A DNA stretch of 64,000 bases from Perlucidibaca wandonensis (GTDB lineage: Bacteria; Pseudomonadota; Gammaproteobacteria; Pseudomonadales; Moraxellaceae): the NCBI RefSeq assembly GCF_042677145.1, contig NZ_JBHTIT010000001.1, positions 186,001 through 250,000 on the forward strand. Direction: 5' to 3'. The position numbers were made by a program, and so were the translations under genes. The notes beneath the pieces are model-generated. The model was not told where the DNA came from. It was given only the letters and a program-made list of their open reading frames with translations, and searched no databases. Positions 40,976 through 50,417 of this stretch are shown piece after piece. Each line of letters opens with the position of its first letter. The first letter of the stretch is position 1.

Positions 40976-42073
40976 ATGCCCATTATCCTAGCGGCAGTTG
41001 ATGCCGTACTTGCTGCTCACAGCGATCCCTATTTAGGGGGCGCCGCGAGCTACGCTTTATTGGCGCGCGCTTCAGATACGCAAGTCACCGACGATGGTCG
41101 TGTATTTGTACACATCGTTTTGCCGTACCCACATCGTGATCCTGCTGGTGCTTTTGCGGCGCCGCTGGAAGCCGCGTTGCACGTTGCCGGCGCGCGTGAT
41201 GTTCATATTCGTTGGTCACACGAGATTCCACGTATCAAGCCACAGGGCGAGGTTGCGCCACTGACTTTGGCGCGTAATGTGATTGCCGTGGCTTCTGGCA
41301 AAGGCGGCGTTGGTAAGTCCACCACTGCGGTGAATTTGGCCTTAGCTTTGGCACGCGAAGGTGCAAAGGTCGGCCTGCTCGATGCCGATATTTACGGCCC
41401 TAGCTTGCCCACCATGCTCGGCATTGGCATCGGTAAATATCCCGATACCGTCGATGATGCTTGGTTTGTCCCGCATCACGCCCATGGCGTAGATGTCATG
41501 TCCATCGGCTTCTTATTGCAAGGCGATAGCCCCGTGGTTTGGCGTGGCCCGAAAGCTACTGGCGCATTGATTCAGCTAGTCTCACAAACACGTTGGTCGA
41601 GCTTAGATTATTTGATTGTCGATATGCCGCCGGGCACGGGCGATATCCAGCTAACACTCGCGCAACGAGTGCCAGTCGCTGGCGCAGTAGTAGTGACAAC
41701 GCCGCAAGATATCGCGACATTAGATGCGAAAAAAGGCATCGAAATGTTCCGTAAAGTCGATATCAATGTGCTCGGCATTGTTGAGAATATGTCACAACAT
41801 ATTTGCACTAACTGCGGCCATACCGAGGCAATTTTCGGCTCTGGCGGTGGTGTGCAAATGGCCGAGCAATACGACGTTGCGCTGCTCGCGCAGCTGCCCT
41901 TAGATAAACGTATTCGTGAGCAGACTGATGCCGGTTGCCCAACCGTTGCGGCTGATCCAGACGGCAGTTTAGCGCAGCAATACACTGAGCTAGCGCGTCG
42001 CGTCTCCGCGCGCTTGGCCCTTGGTCAACGTGTGGCCGACACTCGAATTCCTTTAAACCCATCATCGAAGTAG
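40976..42073 (+). CDS. apbC: Iron-sulfur cluster carrier ATPase ApbC/Mrp
   Basis: 365 residues of the Mrp/NBP35 family, which carry and insert Fe-S clusters. An N-terminal MIP18-like region (about 1-80) is followed by the deviant Walker A motif SGKGGVGKSTT (107-117). Walker B-type YLIVDMPPGTGD and the C-terminal CxxC (ICTNCGH, about residue 270) for cluster binding are visible. GAGGGG precedes the ATG at 40976. The dcd gene follows after 10 bases, so the pair is probably one transcript, an arrangement common in Pseudomonadales. Confidence 0.94.
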   Translation: MPIILAAVDAVLAAHSDPYLGGAASYALLARASDTQVTDDGRVFVHIVLPYPHRDPAGAFAAPLEAALHVAGARDVHIRWSHEIPRIKPQGEVAPLTLARNVIAVASGKGGVGKSTTAVNLALALAREGAKVGLLDADIYGPSLPTMLGIGIGKYPDTVDDAWFVPHHAHGVDVMSIGFLLQGDSPVVWRGPKATGALIQLVSQTRWSSLDYLIVDMPPGTGDIQLTLAQRVPVAGAVVVTTPQDIATLDAKKGIEMFRKVDINVLGIVENMSQHICTNCGHTEAIFGSGGGVQMAEQYDVALLAQLPLDKRIREQTDAGCPTVAADPDGSLAQQYTELARRVSARLALGQRVADTRIPLNPSSK

Positions 42074-42083
42074 TGAGTTAGGC

Positions 42084-42650
42084 ATGAGCATCAAATCAGA
42101 TCATTGGATCCGCCGTATGGCCGAGCAACAAGGCATGATTGAGCCTTTCGAGCCTGGTCAAGTTCGTCATCAAGGTGAGCAGCGCATTATTTCTTACGGC
42201 ACTTCAAGCTACGGCTACGATGTTCGTTGCGCCAATGAATTCAAGATTTTCACCAATATCAACTCGACTATTGTGGATCCGAAAAACTTCGACGAAAAAA
42301 ACTTTGTCGATGTCGTTTCCGATGTCTGCATCATTCCGCCGAATAGCTTTGCCTTGGCGCGCACCGTTGAGTATTTCCGCATCCCGCGCAGCACTTTAGT
42401 GGTGTGTTTGGGTAAGTCGACCTATGCCCGTTGCGGCATCATCGTGAACGTGACACCGCTAGAGCCAGAATGGGAAGGTCATGTGACTTTGGAGTTTTCC
42501 AACACCACTAACCTGCCGGCAAAAATCTATGCCAATGAAGGCGTGGCACAGATGCTATTTTTCGAGTCCGATGAGATTTGTGGCACGTCGTATAAAGATC
42601 GTGGCGGTAAATACCAAGGTCAGCGCGGAGTGACTTTGCCGCGCACTTAA
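42084..42650 (+). CDS. dcd: dCTP deaminase
   Basis: Deaminates dCTP to dUTP for thymidylate synthesis. 188 residues, the family's usual length. Conserved stretches are ISYGTSSYGYDVR, the CLGKSTYARCGIIVNVTPLE loop (shown here as GKSTYARCGIIVNV) and PEWEGHVTLEFSNTT, the last containing the catalytic Glu. The ATG at 42084 follows GAGTTAGGC. It is next to apbC; a modest hairpin follows. Confidence 0.96.
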   Translation: MSIKSDHWIRRMAEQQGMIEPFEPGQVRHQGEQRIISYGTSSYGYDVRCANEFKIFTNINSTIVDPKNFDEKNFVDVVSDVCIIPPNSFALARTVEYFRIPRSTLVVCLGKSTYARCGIIVNVTPLEPEWEGHVTLEFSNTTNLPAKIYANEGVAQMLFFESDEICGTSYKDRGGKYQGQRGVTLPRT

Positions 42651-42674
42651 ATATGCAAGATAGTATTTAAAAGA

Positions 42675-42698
42675 GCGCCTCATAAGGCGCCTTTCCTT
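42675..42698 (+). terminator. Probable terminator after dcd
   Basis: A six-base stem GCGCCT / AGGCGC with loop CATA is followed by CTTTCCTT. The stem can extend imperfectly by AAG/CTT. Confidence 0.45.
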
Positions 42699-42729
42699 AA
42701 AGAGCACTCACTTACTAGAGCACAACGCC

Positions 42730-44592
42730 ATGACTCATCGCGCCACGTTAGATTTTCTCTTAAACGATTGGCTTGATGCGCCAGCGCTATGCCAGCGACC
42801 TTTTCATGCTGATCACAGTGCCGATACCTTTGCTGCCGTACTCGACTTAAGTGAGCAAGTAGCCACTGAGCAATTCGCACCAATTAATCGTCTCGTGGAT
42901 ATCGAAGAGCCTGAGTTTGATGGCGAGCGTGTGCTGCTACCAAAACAGACAGAGGCCGCACTGAACTGCTTTAGTGAGGCCGGCCTGATGGCTGCTAGCA
43001 AACCCGAAGCGGTTGGCGGCATGCAGCTGCCGACAGTCGTTGAAATGGCCTCGATGAGTTTTTTCTACAAGGCCAGTGTCGCGCTAGCGGCCTATCCCAT
43101 GCTCACTCGCGGCAATGCCAACACCATTTTTGCGCATGGCACACCCACTCAAATTGACGTGTTTGCTAAGCCAGGCTTTGCTGGCACGAGCTTCGGCACC
43201 ATGTGTTTGAGTGAGCCGCAAGCTGGCTCAAGTTTGTCCGATATCCGTACTAAAGCTGTACCCGACACTGGTTGTGGCGATTGGGCCAATGACCCGCTGG
43301 GCCCACGCTATCGCTTGAGCGGTAATAAGATGTGGATCTCCGGTGGCGAGCATGAGATGGGCGATAACATCGTGCATTTGGTGTTGGCAAAAATTCCCGA
43401 TGCGACTGGCCAGCTAGTATCCGGCGTGCGCGGCATTTCTTTGTTTATCGTGCCACGCAAATTAGTCAGCGCTGAGGGTGAAATTAGCGATATTCGCAAC
43501 GACGTTGCGCTGGCGGGTTTAAATCACAAGTGCGGCTATCGCGGCACGGTGAATACGCTGCTGAATTTCGGCGAGGGTAAATACCTCGTCGATGGCCAGT
43601 CCGGCGCTGTTGGCTACCTGATTGGAGGCGAGGGCAAAGGCTTAAGCTGCATGTTTACGCTGATGAATGAAGCGCGCATTGCGGTGGGCTTAGGCGCGAC
43701 CATGCTTGCTTATGCTGGCTTTGAGGCCTCTCTAGACTACGCCAAGCAGCGACCACAAGGTCGTCATGCCAGCCCTGCTGGTAAAGATCCGAGCAGCCCA
43801 CAAGTGCCGATCATTGAGCACACCGATGTGAAGCGCATGCTGATGGCGCAGAAAGCCATCGCCGAAGGCGGGTTGGCGTTGGGTTTGTATTGCGCGCGTT
43901 TAGTAGATGAGGAAAGCACAGGGACTGAGGCGCAAGCACATGAAGCTCGTCAACTCTTAGAGCTGCTCACGCCGATTGCGAAAAGCTGGCCTAGTGAGTG
44001 GGCTCAGGAGGCTAATAGCTTGGCAATTCAAGTGTTTGGCGGCTATGGCTACACACGAGATTTTCCGGTGGAGCAATATTGGCGCGATAACCGTTTGAAC
44101 ATGATTCATGAAGGCACGCATGGTATTCAGGGCTTAGATTTATTGGGTCGTAAAGTTCTTATGAATCAAGGTGCTGCATTGAAGCTACTGATGGCTCGAG
44201 TACATGCCACAGCACAGCAGGCGTTTGCTCAGGATGCAAATCAGGATAAGTCGAAAAGCACATTAAGTGAGCATGCAGAAGCTTTGCAAAGTGCGTGGCA
44301 AGAAATTGCTGCAGCAGCGCAAGCCGCATGGTCGACGGCTAAGCCCGAGGAGGCGCTCGCCAATGCCACCGCCTATATGCAAGGTTTTGGTCATGGTGTA
44401 TTGGCGTGGATGTGGCTGGAGTTGGCGATGTCCGCAGAGCGCAGTGAGCACTTACCGGCAGACTTTCGAGCTGGTAAACGTGCTGCCTGCGACTATTTTT
44501 TCAATTATGAGCTGCCAAAAATTGGCGCATGGCTAGGTGTTGCAGCGCGCCGCGACATGACCTGTGCACAGGCCAGCGCGGCGATGTTTTAG
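42730..44592 (+). CDS. Large acyl-CoA dehydrogenase (C-terminal extension type)
   Basis: 620 residues, about 200 longer than short acyl-CoA dehydrogenases. An N-terminal acyl-CoA dehydrogenase helical region is followed by the middle beta domain with MCLSEPQAGSSLSDIRT and KMWISGGEHEMG. The C-terminal FAD helical domain has the catalytic Glu region NMIHEGTHGIQGLDLLGRK (piece NMIHEGTHGIQG). A C-terminal extension domain of the DmdC/FadE-like type follows. Acts on medium- or long-chain or modified acyl-CoAs. ATG at 42730; monocistronic. Substrate unknown. Confidence 0.92.
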   Translation: MTHRATLDFLLNDWLDAPALCQRPFHADHSADTFAAVLDLSEQVATEQFAPINRLVDIEEPEFDGERVLLPKQTEAALNCFSEAGLMAASKPEAVGGMQLPTVVEMASMSFFYKASVALAAYPMLTRGNANTIFAHGTPTQIDVFAKPGFAGTSFGTMCLSEPQAGSSLSDIRTKAVPDTGCGDWANDPLGPRYRLSGNKMWISGGEHEMGDNIVHLVLAKIPDATGQLVSGVRGISLFIVPRKLVSAEGEISDIRNDVALAGLNHKCGYRGTVNTLLNFGEGKYLVDGQSGAVGYLIGGEGKGLSCMFTLMNEARIAVGLGATMLAYAGFEASLDYAKQRPQGRHASPAGKDPSSPQVPIIEHTDVKRMLMAQKAIAEGGLALGLYCARLVDEESTGTEAQAHEARQLLELLTPIAKSWPSEWAQEANSLAIQVFGGYGYTRDFPVEQYWRDNRLNMIHEGTHGIQGLDLLGRKVLMNQGAALKLLMARVHATAQQAFAQDANQDKSKSTLSEHAEALQSAWQEIAAAAQAAWSTAKPEEALANATAYMQGFGHGVLAWMWLELAMSAERSEHLPADFRAGKRAACDYFFNYELPKIGAWLGVAARRDMTCAQASAAMF

Positions 44593-44611
44593 CAACAGGT
44601 ATCGTGGTTGG

Positions 44612-45547
44612 CTATTTAGCCGCGTCGCCAAGCCAAATCATGCGATAGGTCTCGGCACCATCTTGATGGATGATTTGCAGTGGTAAAAATGCCTGCGCCG
44701 GATCTAGCCATAGTGTGGTTTTGCGCTTGCCATCTTGGCGTACATAAACTTCGCTGTGACGAGCTTTGCCGGCGACAGTCAGGGTTTCATCGGCTTCTCG
44801 ATGTAGGCTAATGGCGCTAATGCCTTTGCTGTCGGCGAGTGGATAGCTCGCTTTCGGCGCCCGATTAGCTAGGCGATCGGCGCGCAGCTGGACTTCAATA
44901 TTGAGAATATCCACCAAGCCGGCCTTACCCGCGTATTGATAGACCTTGCCGCGTCGTTCTGAGCGAATGCTGCCGTCGGCTTGTTTTTCAATGCGTGCGA
45001 CCTGCTTAAAAAGCAGCTGTAATGTGCGCTCGTAGCGCTGAAATTCGACTTGGCCATGCGCCCACTGGAAGTCACTAATCTCACTGAATGATGCCAAGCC
45101 GACAACGCTGGCGTGGGTTTCGTAACGGCATTGTGTCGCCTTGCAACTTAGGCTGCGCGTCGCATCTCCTTCAAGCTTGCCATCCCAGCTTAAGTGGTAG
45201 CGCTCCTTTGTTTGCGGCAATGGCATGGTGTTGGAGACAACAGGCGCAGTAACAGAAACAGCCGCAGGGGCAACGGCAGTAGGACTAGTGGCCGACGAAG
45301 TAGTAGCAACGGCAGCAGGCGAGATAGTAGTAACTACATTGGCTTGCGTTGGGCTAATACGTGCTGCAGTTTTACTGCCGTTAATGCTCTCGACCTCAGC
45401 GCTAGCTTCGCCGGCAATACCTGCGCTCGGAGCTGGAGCGAGCGGCAACTCATCGCTGCAACCACTCAGCATTTGGCTAATGACAATACCTAATAAAATG
45501 CCAACGATGACATTTATTGCCAGTCTAAGACGTGGATTTGTACGCAT
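44612..45547 (-). CDS. DUF3108 domain protein, membrane-anchored
   Basis: 311 residues. A hydrophobic N-terminal segment ends in MLSGC, which could be a lipobox or simply an anchor. About 70 residues of Ala/Thr/Val/Pro-rich low complexity follow. The DUF3108 domain covers roughly 110-310 (YHLSWDGKLEGDATRSL, TLWLDPAQAFLPLQI). The family is exported or periplasmic with unknown function. It lies downstream of purN by 34 bases on the same strand, an arrangement shared with Pseudomonas. ATG at 45547. Confidence 0.85.
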   Translation of the reverse strand: MRTNPRLRLAINVIVGILLGIVISQMLSGCSDELPLAPAPSAGIAGEASAEVESINGSKTAARISPTQANVVTTISPAAVATTSSATSPTAVAPAAVSVTAPVVSNTMPLPQTKERYHLSWDGKLEGDATRSLSCKATQCRYETHASVVGLASFSEISDFQWAHGQVEFQRYERTLQLLFKQVARIEKQADGSIRSERRGKVYQYAGKAGLVDILNIEVQLRADRLANRAPKASYPLADSKGISAISLHREADETLTVAGKARHSEVYVRQDGKRKTTLWLDPAQAFLPLQIIHQDGAETYRMIWLGDAAK

Positions 45548-45581
45548 AAATTGCTCTTAGCTAATGAAGGGGTGTCGGCGA

Positions 45582-46241
45582 CTATTTGTGCGCTTGTAGT
45601 GGCTCTAATAGCGGTTTGTTATCGAGTGCTATTTGGCCATCTTGCCAACGTAAGCGACCACTCGCGAGCCAGCCTAGTACACGCGGATAGAGCTGGTGTT
45701 CGGCTTGATGCACGCGTTGTGCCAGTGAATCAACGTTGTCGTGCTGATGCACGCTGACACGATGTTGAGCGATGACCGGGCCACCGTCGAGCTCGGGCGT
45801 AACGAAATGCACCGAGCAGCCATGCTTTGTATCACCAGCGTCGAGCGCGCGTTGGTGCGTGTGCAAGCCTTTGTATTTCGGTAGCAATGACGGGTGAATA
45901 TTGATCAGACGGCCACTGTAATGACTGACAAAGTCGGGCGTGAGTATGCGCATAAAGCCGGCCAATATGACCATGTCTGGTGCCCATGCATCGATATGCT
46001 TGATCATTTCCGCATCGAAATCTATCCGCTCAGCATAGTCACGATGCTTGACCACAGCGGTTGCGACACCGGCACGAGTGGCGCGTGGCAGCGCCAAAGC
46101 TTCTTCACGATTGCTCAGTACGCCGACAATTTTAGCGTCGATAGGCGTCGCTGAGGCATTGGCTCCTTGGCCACAAACATCAAGCAATGCTTGCAAGTTG
46201 GAGCCACTTCCCGAGACTAAAACAACGACGCGATAGCTCAC
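45582..46241 (-). CDS. purN: Phosphoribosylglycinamide formyltransferase
   Basis: Third step of purine synthesis, using 10-formyl-THF. 219 residues. The start motif VVLVSGSGSNLQALLD, the formyl-THF site region NIHPSLLPKYKGLHTH with the catalytic His, and HFVTPELDGGPVIAQ with the catalytic Asp are complete. The start codon is GTG at 46241, three bases after the purM stop. The window also encodes purU, which competes for the same cofactor. Confidence 0.96.
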   Translation of the reverse strand: MSYRVVVLVSGSGSNLQALLDVCGQGANASATPIDAKIVGVLSNREEALALPRATRAGVATAVVKHRDYAERIDFDAEMIKHIDAWAPDMVILAGFMRILTPDFVSHYSGRLINIHPSLLPKYKGLHTHQRALDAGDTKHGCSVHFVTPELDGGPVIAQHRVSVHQHDNVDSLAQRVHQAEHQLYPRVLGWLASGRLRWQDGQIALDNKPLLEPLQAHK

Positions 46242-46244
46242 AGT

Positions 46245-47285
46245 TTAGGCAAACACCACAGTAGATTCGCTGTGCGTAGAGGTGGCGATTTTGCCCATTT
46301 TCCACGCTTTCTCGCCAGTGCTTTCAAGTTGCGCAATCGCCGCATCGGCGTGCTCGGCGGGAACAACCACAACCATGCCAACACCGCAGTTAAAGGTGCG
46401 ATACATCTCGAAGCGCTCAACATTGCCTTCGGCTTGCAGCCATTGGAATAATGGCGGCCAGTTCCACGACGACTCATCAACAATGGCATCGCAGCCTTTA
46501 GGCAGCACGCGTGGCAGGTTGCCAGGCAAACCGCCGCCAGTGATGTGCGCCATGGCATGTACGGGCAGGGCTTTTACCAGTGCCAGCATTGATTTCACAT
46601 AGATACGTGTTGGTGTCATCACCACATCGGCGAGGCTGCGACCATCAAGCTCGCTATTTAAGTCGGCCTTAGAGACTTCCAAGATTTTCCGCAGCAAGGA
46701 ATAACCATTGGAGTGCGCGCCGCTAGAGGCAACGCCGATCAGCACATCGCCAGCACCGACTTTTTTACCATCGATGATATCGGCTTTTTCTACCACACCA
46801 ACGGCAAAGCCGGCGAGGTCATAATCGTCACCTTCATACATGCCGGGCATTTCAGCAGTTTCGCCGCCGACTAAAGCGCAGCCAGCTTGGATACAGCCTT
46901 CGCCAATGCCAGTAACAACAGTGGCAGCTGTGTCGATATTGAGATGGCCAGTGGCGTAATAATCTAAGAAAAATAGTGACTCTGCACCGCAAACCACGAG
47001 GTCATTCACGCACATAGCGACTAAGTCGATGCCGATATGTTCATGACGATTGAGCTGCAAAGCTAAGCGCAGCTTGGTGCCAACACCATCGGTGCCAGAG
47101 ACCAAGATCGGCTGTTTGTAGCCGGCAGGAATTTCGCAGAGTGCGCCAAAGCCGCCAAGGCCGCCCAATACCTCGGGGCGGCGGCTGCGTTTTGCCACGC
47201 CTTTAATGCGCTCAACTAAAAGATCACCCGCTTCAATATCAACGCCAGCGTCTTTGTAGCTGAGGGAAGGCTTGGAATCGGTCAT
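46245..47285 (-). CDS. purM: Phosphoribosylformylglycinamidine cyclo-ligase
   Basis: Fifth step of purine synthesis, forming aminoimidazole ribotide. 346 residues from the ATG at 47285, the normal length; the frame is open to 47333. The N-terminus SYKDAGVDIEAGD, the GTDGVGTKL substrate loop, NDLVVCGAESLFFLDYYA and AHITGGGLPGNLPRVL (in pieces) are typical. First gene of purM-purN with DUF3108 following. Confidence 0.96.
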   Translation of the reverse strand: MTDSKPSLSYKDAGVDIEAGDLLVERIKGVAKRSRRPEVLGGLGGFGALCEIPAGYKQPILVSGTDGVGTKLRLALQLNRHEHIGIDLVAMCVNDLVVCGAESLFFLDYYATGHLNIDTAATVVTGIGEGCIQAGCALVGGETAEMPGMYEGDDYDLAGFAVGVVEKADIIDGKKVGAGDVLIGVASSGAHSNGYSLLRKILEVSKADLNSELDGRSLADVVMTPTRIYVKSMLALVKALPVHAMAHITGGGLPGNLPRVLPKGCDAIVDESSWNWPPLFQWLQAEGNVERFEMYRTFNCGVGMVVVVPAEHADAAIAQLESTGEKAWKMGKIATSTHSESTVVFA

Positions 47286-47455
47286 GGCAAGGCTCGACGG
47301 TAAGGATTTAATAGGCGCGCATTCTATCAGCAAGGCGAGGGCTAGTCATCGCCGACTGAGCAGCGAGCAGTGATTGGCAGCAGGCATTTAGTGTTAGCCT
47401 ATGCCGTCGATAATTGGCGCTGGCAAATTGGTGCTCAGCACAGCTGGGGTGTGGC

Positions 47456-48544
47456 ATGGAAAATCGTGTGCGCTGGATGGTAGTAGCGGGTGTTTTGGCC
47501 TTGGCGGGGCTGATTTATGCCTTGCAGCCTATCCTCATGCCATTTTTAGTGGGGGCTTTATTTGCCTACTTAGGCAACCCCATTGTTGAGCGCCTGATGC
47601 GTTTTGGCTGGCGTCGCGTCACTGCCGTATCGGCAGCTTTTTTATCACTATGTTTGGCCGGCACTTTAGCCATGGTGCTGCTCTTACCCAAGCTCTGGGT
47701 GCAGCTGACTTATCTGCAATCACGCATTCCTTCGGTCTTGCGCTGGATGAATCGCCACGGCATTCCGTGGTTGGAAGATAAGCTCAATATCAATATCAAC
47801 CGCTTAGATATGGACCTGATTTCCACCTGGATGGCCAAACTTTGGCAATCTAGCGATGGCACCACGACCGATGTTATCTCGCAAATTGCCAGCTCCGGCC
47901 TGCATGTCGCCGCATTTATTGGTTTGGTCGCACTGATTCCAGTAGTGACGTTTTATCTGCTCTTAGACTGGTCAGCGATTGTTAATAAATCGCGCAACCT
48001 ATTGCCGCGTCGCTACGAACCATGGCTGGTGAATGTCGTGCAGGAGTGCGACACCGTGCTCGCCGCATTCTTACGCGGGCAGCTGATGGTGATGGTAGCT
48101 CTGGGCCTAATCTATGGCGTTGGCCTGCAGCTTGCGGGCATTAAATTAGCCATGGTGATTGGCCTCGTTGCTGGCCTAGCGAGCATCATTCCCTATGTTG
48201 GTTTTGGCGTTGGTATTGTCACTGCCACCATCGTGGCTCTGTTTCAGTTTGGCTATGAGTGGGAGCCGGTACTGATGGTTTGGTTGGTCTTCGGTGTTGG
48301 TCAGTTGATTGAGAGCTGGGTCTTACAACCTTGGTTGGTTGGCGACAGAATCGGCCTGCCACCCGTAGGCGTAATTTTCGCCATCATGGCTGGCGGCCAA
48401 CTATTTGGCTTTGTCGGCATGTTATTAGCGCTGCCAATTGCCGCCATTATTGTCGTACTGATGCGGCATGCGCACACCAAATACATGAACAGTGAGCTGT
48501 ACTGGCAGGGCACGCGCACCTTGGAAGAGCAGCCGCGTGACTGA
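47456..48544 (+). CDS. AI-2E family transporter (PerM)
   Basis: 362 residues from the ATG at 47456, with GGGGTG upstream; the frame extends to a TTG at 47414. About seven membrane segments, with the family hallmarks FLVGALFAYLGNPIVERL, a large soluble loop (~residues 95-150) and GLASIIPYVGFGVG. Members transport autoinducer-2, Na+/H+ or are uncharacterised permeases. Hda overlaps the 3' end, an order conserved in Pseudomonas and relatives. Divergent from purM. Confidence 0.87.
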   Translation: MENRVRWMVVAGVLALAGLIYALQPILMPFLVGALFAYLGNPIVERLMRFGWRRVTAVSAAFLSLCLAGTLAMVLLLPKLWVQLTYLQSRIPSVLRWMNRHGIPWLEDKLNININRLDMDLISTWMAKLWQSSDGTTTDVISQIASSGLHVAAFIGLVALIPVVTFYLLLDWSAIVNKSRNLLPRRYEPWLVNVVQECDTVLAAFLRGQLMVMVALGLIYGVGLQLAGIKLAMVIGLVAGLASIIPYVGFGVGIVTATIVALFQFGYEWEPVLMVWLVFGVGQLIESWVLQPWLVGDRIGLPPVGVIFAIMAGGQLFGFVGMLLALPIAAIIVVLMRHAHTKYMNSELYWQGTRTLEEQPRD

Positions 48545-49247
48545 TGATTTATTCATGCCGCAGGAGCAGCTATTGTTGCCACTGCAGGCTCGTCACGATT
48601 TAAGTTTGGCGGATATTCCACCGCAGGCTTTTGCCTCAGTGCTGTCGGCATTGACGCAGCTGATGCAAGGTCAGCTGTCGCAAGTCTATATCTGGGGCGA
48701 GCCCGGCTCAGGGCGCTCACTGCTACTGTCGGCGCTAATGGCCAGCCAATCTAACGCGTCGCACGCAGTGATGCTGCCGCTCAAGCAAGTAGTGTTTATG
48801 CCGGTGGAAATGCTCGATGGTCTGGAGCAATGCCCCTTGGTCGTGCTCGATGACATCGATGCCTTGCGGCAATGGCCTGAGTGGCAGGAGGCGGTATTTC
48901 ATTTTTACAATCGTATGAAAGCCGTTGGCGGGCGCTTGCTAGTCACCGGTGCGCAACCGCCGGCTGACCTACCTTTAGGGCTGGCCGATTTGCGTTCGCG
49001 CATGGCAGCATCCAGCGTTTACGCTTTGCCGGCCTGTAGTGATGAGGTGCGCAGTGAGTTACTAGCAGTTGCCGGTGCGCGCCGCTCGTGGAACTTGGGC
49101 GACGACACCGTTGCTTATTTGCTCAGTCGCGGCCCGCGCCGCCTAGGTCAGTTTTGGGCGCTTATTGAGCAGCTCGATAAATTTACGCTGCAGCAAAAAA
49201 GGCCACTGACCATCCCACTGATACGCGAGTGCATGAACGCCGCTTAA
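48537..49247 (+). CDS. hda: DnaA regulatory inactivator Hda
   Basis: Promotes hydrolysis of DnaA-ATP with the sliding clamp. 236 residues from the GTG at 48537, chosen because GGAAGAG lies seven bases upstream; the ATG at 48555 is alternative. The N-terminal clamp-binding motif EQLLLPL is present. Then an AAA+ domain: Walker A GEPGSGRS, Walker B VVLDDIDAL, and the sensor 2-like RRLGQF. The start overlaps the permease stop by eight bases; the stop overlaps a convergent gene by four. Confidence 0.92.
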   Translation: MTDDLFMPQEQLLLPLQARHDLSLADIPPQAFASVLSALTQLMQGQLSQVYIWGEPGSGRSLLLSALMASQSNASHAVMLPLKQVVFMPVEMLDGLEQCPLVVLDDIDALRQWPEWQEAVFHFYNRMKAVGGRLLVTGAQPPADLPLGLADLRSRMAASSVYALPACSDEVRSELLAVAGARRSWNLGDDTVAYLLSRGPRRLGQFWALIEQLDKFTLQQKRPLTIPLIRECMNAA

Positions 49248-49666
49248 AACTCACCACCTTGGCTGGCGCGCTTAGCTTTCACATAGCGCAGGCTCATAGC
49301 AAATAAACTCATTTCGATAGCCAGTTTGGCCATTGCCATTTGACCATCAAGGCCTGGGCGAAACGTATCGACTGAAGCAAAGATGGCGTAAAACAGCAGC
49401 ACAAAGCCTAGCCAAACCATTTTTCGAGCATCGCCACTGCGCATGGTGCCAATGAAAAATAGCAGTGGGATAGTGATGGCGGTGTAGACCAGCGCTACAG
49501 TTAAGGCCGAGACATTGCTTGGTGCATTGAGGGCACCGCTTAGTGGTATCCAAATCAGTAGCAAGACATAAAGTCCACGACACCAATTCAAGCGGCGCGT
49601 GGCGACATCGGCCATGGCGGCGCGTTCGCTGGCGCTGAGCAGTAGGTCGGGGTTGGGTTTAGCCAT
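49244..49666 (-). CDS. DUF2069 family membrane protein
   Basis: 140 residues with four membrane helices (GLYVLLLIWIPLSGAL, LTVALVYTAITIPLLFF, WLGFVLLFYAIFASV, LAIEMSLFAMSL). This is the DUF2069 pattern and the location between hda and wrbA is the usual one in Pseudomonadales. Function unknown. The start is the ATG at 49666; a TTG at 49678 is in frame. It converges on hda with a four-base overlap. wrbA lies upstream on the same strand with 76 bases between. Confidence 0.78.
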   Translation of the reverse strand: MAKPNPDLLLSASERAAMADVATRRLNWCRGLYVLLLIWIPLSGALNAPSNVSALTVALVYTAITIPLLFFIGTMRSGDARKMVWLGFVLLFYAIFASVDTFRPGLDGQMAMAKLAIEMSLFAMSLRYVKAKRASQGGEF

Positions 49667-49742
49667 AATCGTGTCCAAGTCAGTATTGCGAAATTAGGTG
49701 TGGGGTTATACGGCGCTACTTATGTGCAAAATGCACAGCTAT

Positions 49743-50345
49743 CTAGCGCAAGGCCAGGCCGGCATGAGCCCAGCGCGCCACGCGTTTGCCTAGGGCCTGA
49801 GCCAAGCTAGCTTCATGTGTAGTGATGGCGCGCTTGCTATCGCCACCCGCCCAATGCGAGGCGCCATAGGGCGTGCCGCCGCTTTCGGTCGCCAGTAGCG
49901 CTGGTTCTGCATAGGGTAGGCCAACTATAACCATACCGTGATGCATCAGCGGTAACATCATCGATAGCAGTGTGCTTTCTTGGCCGCCATGCAGTGAGCC
50001 GGTGGAGGTAAACACGGCCGCCGGCTTATCGATGAGCGCGCCATTGAGCCAGAGCGCTGTGGTGCCATCAAAGAAATATTTCATCGCGGAGGCCATATTG
50101 CCAAAGCGGGTTGGGCTGCCAACAATGAGTCCGGCGCATCCCGCCAAGTCATCGAGATCGGCATATAAGTCGCCGCTTTCTGGAATGTCTGGTGCTACTG
50201 CTTCGCAGTCGGTTGACACGCTGGGCACGGTGCGGAGACGAGCTTCTATGCCGGCACTTTCAACACCACGCGCAATGAGTTTGGCCAGTTCACGAGTGGC
50301 ACCATGCCGGCTGTAATACAAAACTAAGATATAGGGATTGGACAT
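49743..50345 (-). CDS. wrbA: NAD(P)H:quinone oxidoreductase, WrbA type
   Basis: 200 residues. Flavodoxin-like fold with the FMN phosphate loop YYSRHGATRELA, the conserved GSPTRFGNMASAMKYFFDGT (given as GSPTRFGNMASAM) and the FTSTGSLHGGQESTLLS loop. WrbA forms tetramers reducing quinones by two electrons. ATG at 50345. Divergent from the YihY gene; followed by DUF2069. Confidence 0.95.
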   Translation of the reverse strand: MSNPYILVLYYSRHGATRELAKLIARGVESAGIEARLRTVPSVSTDCEAVAPDIPESGDLYADLDDLAGCAGLIVGSPTRFGNMASAMKYFFDGTTALWLNGALIDKPAAVFTSTGSLHGGQESTLLSMMLPLMHHGMVIVGLPYAEPALLATESGGTPYGASHWAGGDSKRAITTHEASLAQALGKRVARWAHAGLALR

Positions 50346-50417
50346 GCGTGCCTCGACAGCAAGAGCGGGTCAGGGAATACTAGCCGATGCCGCCCGAGAT
50401 AGGACATAACAAGACTA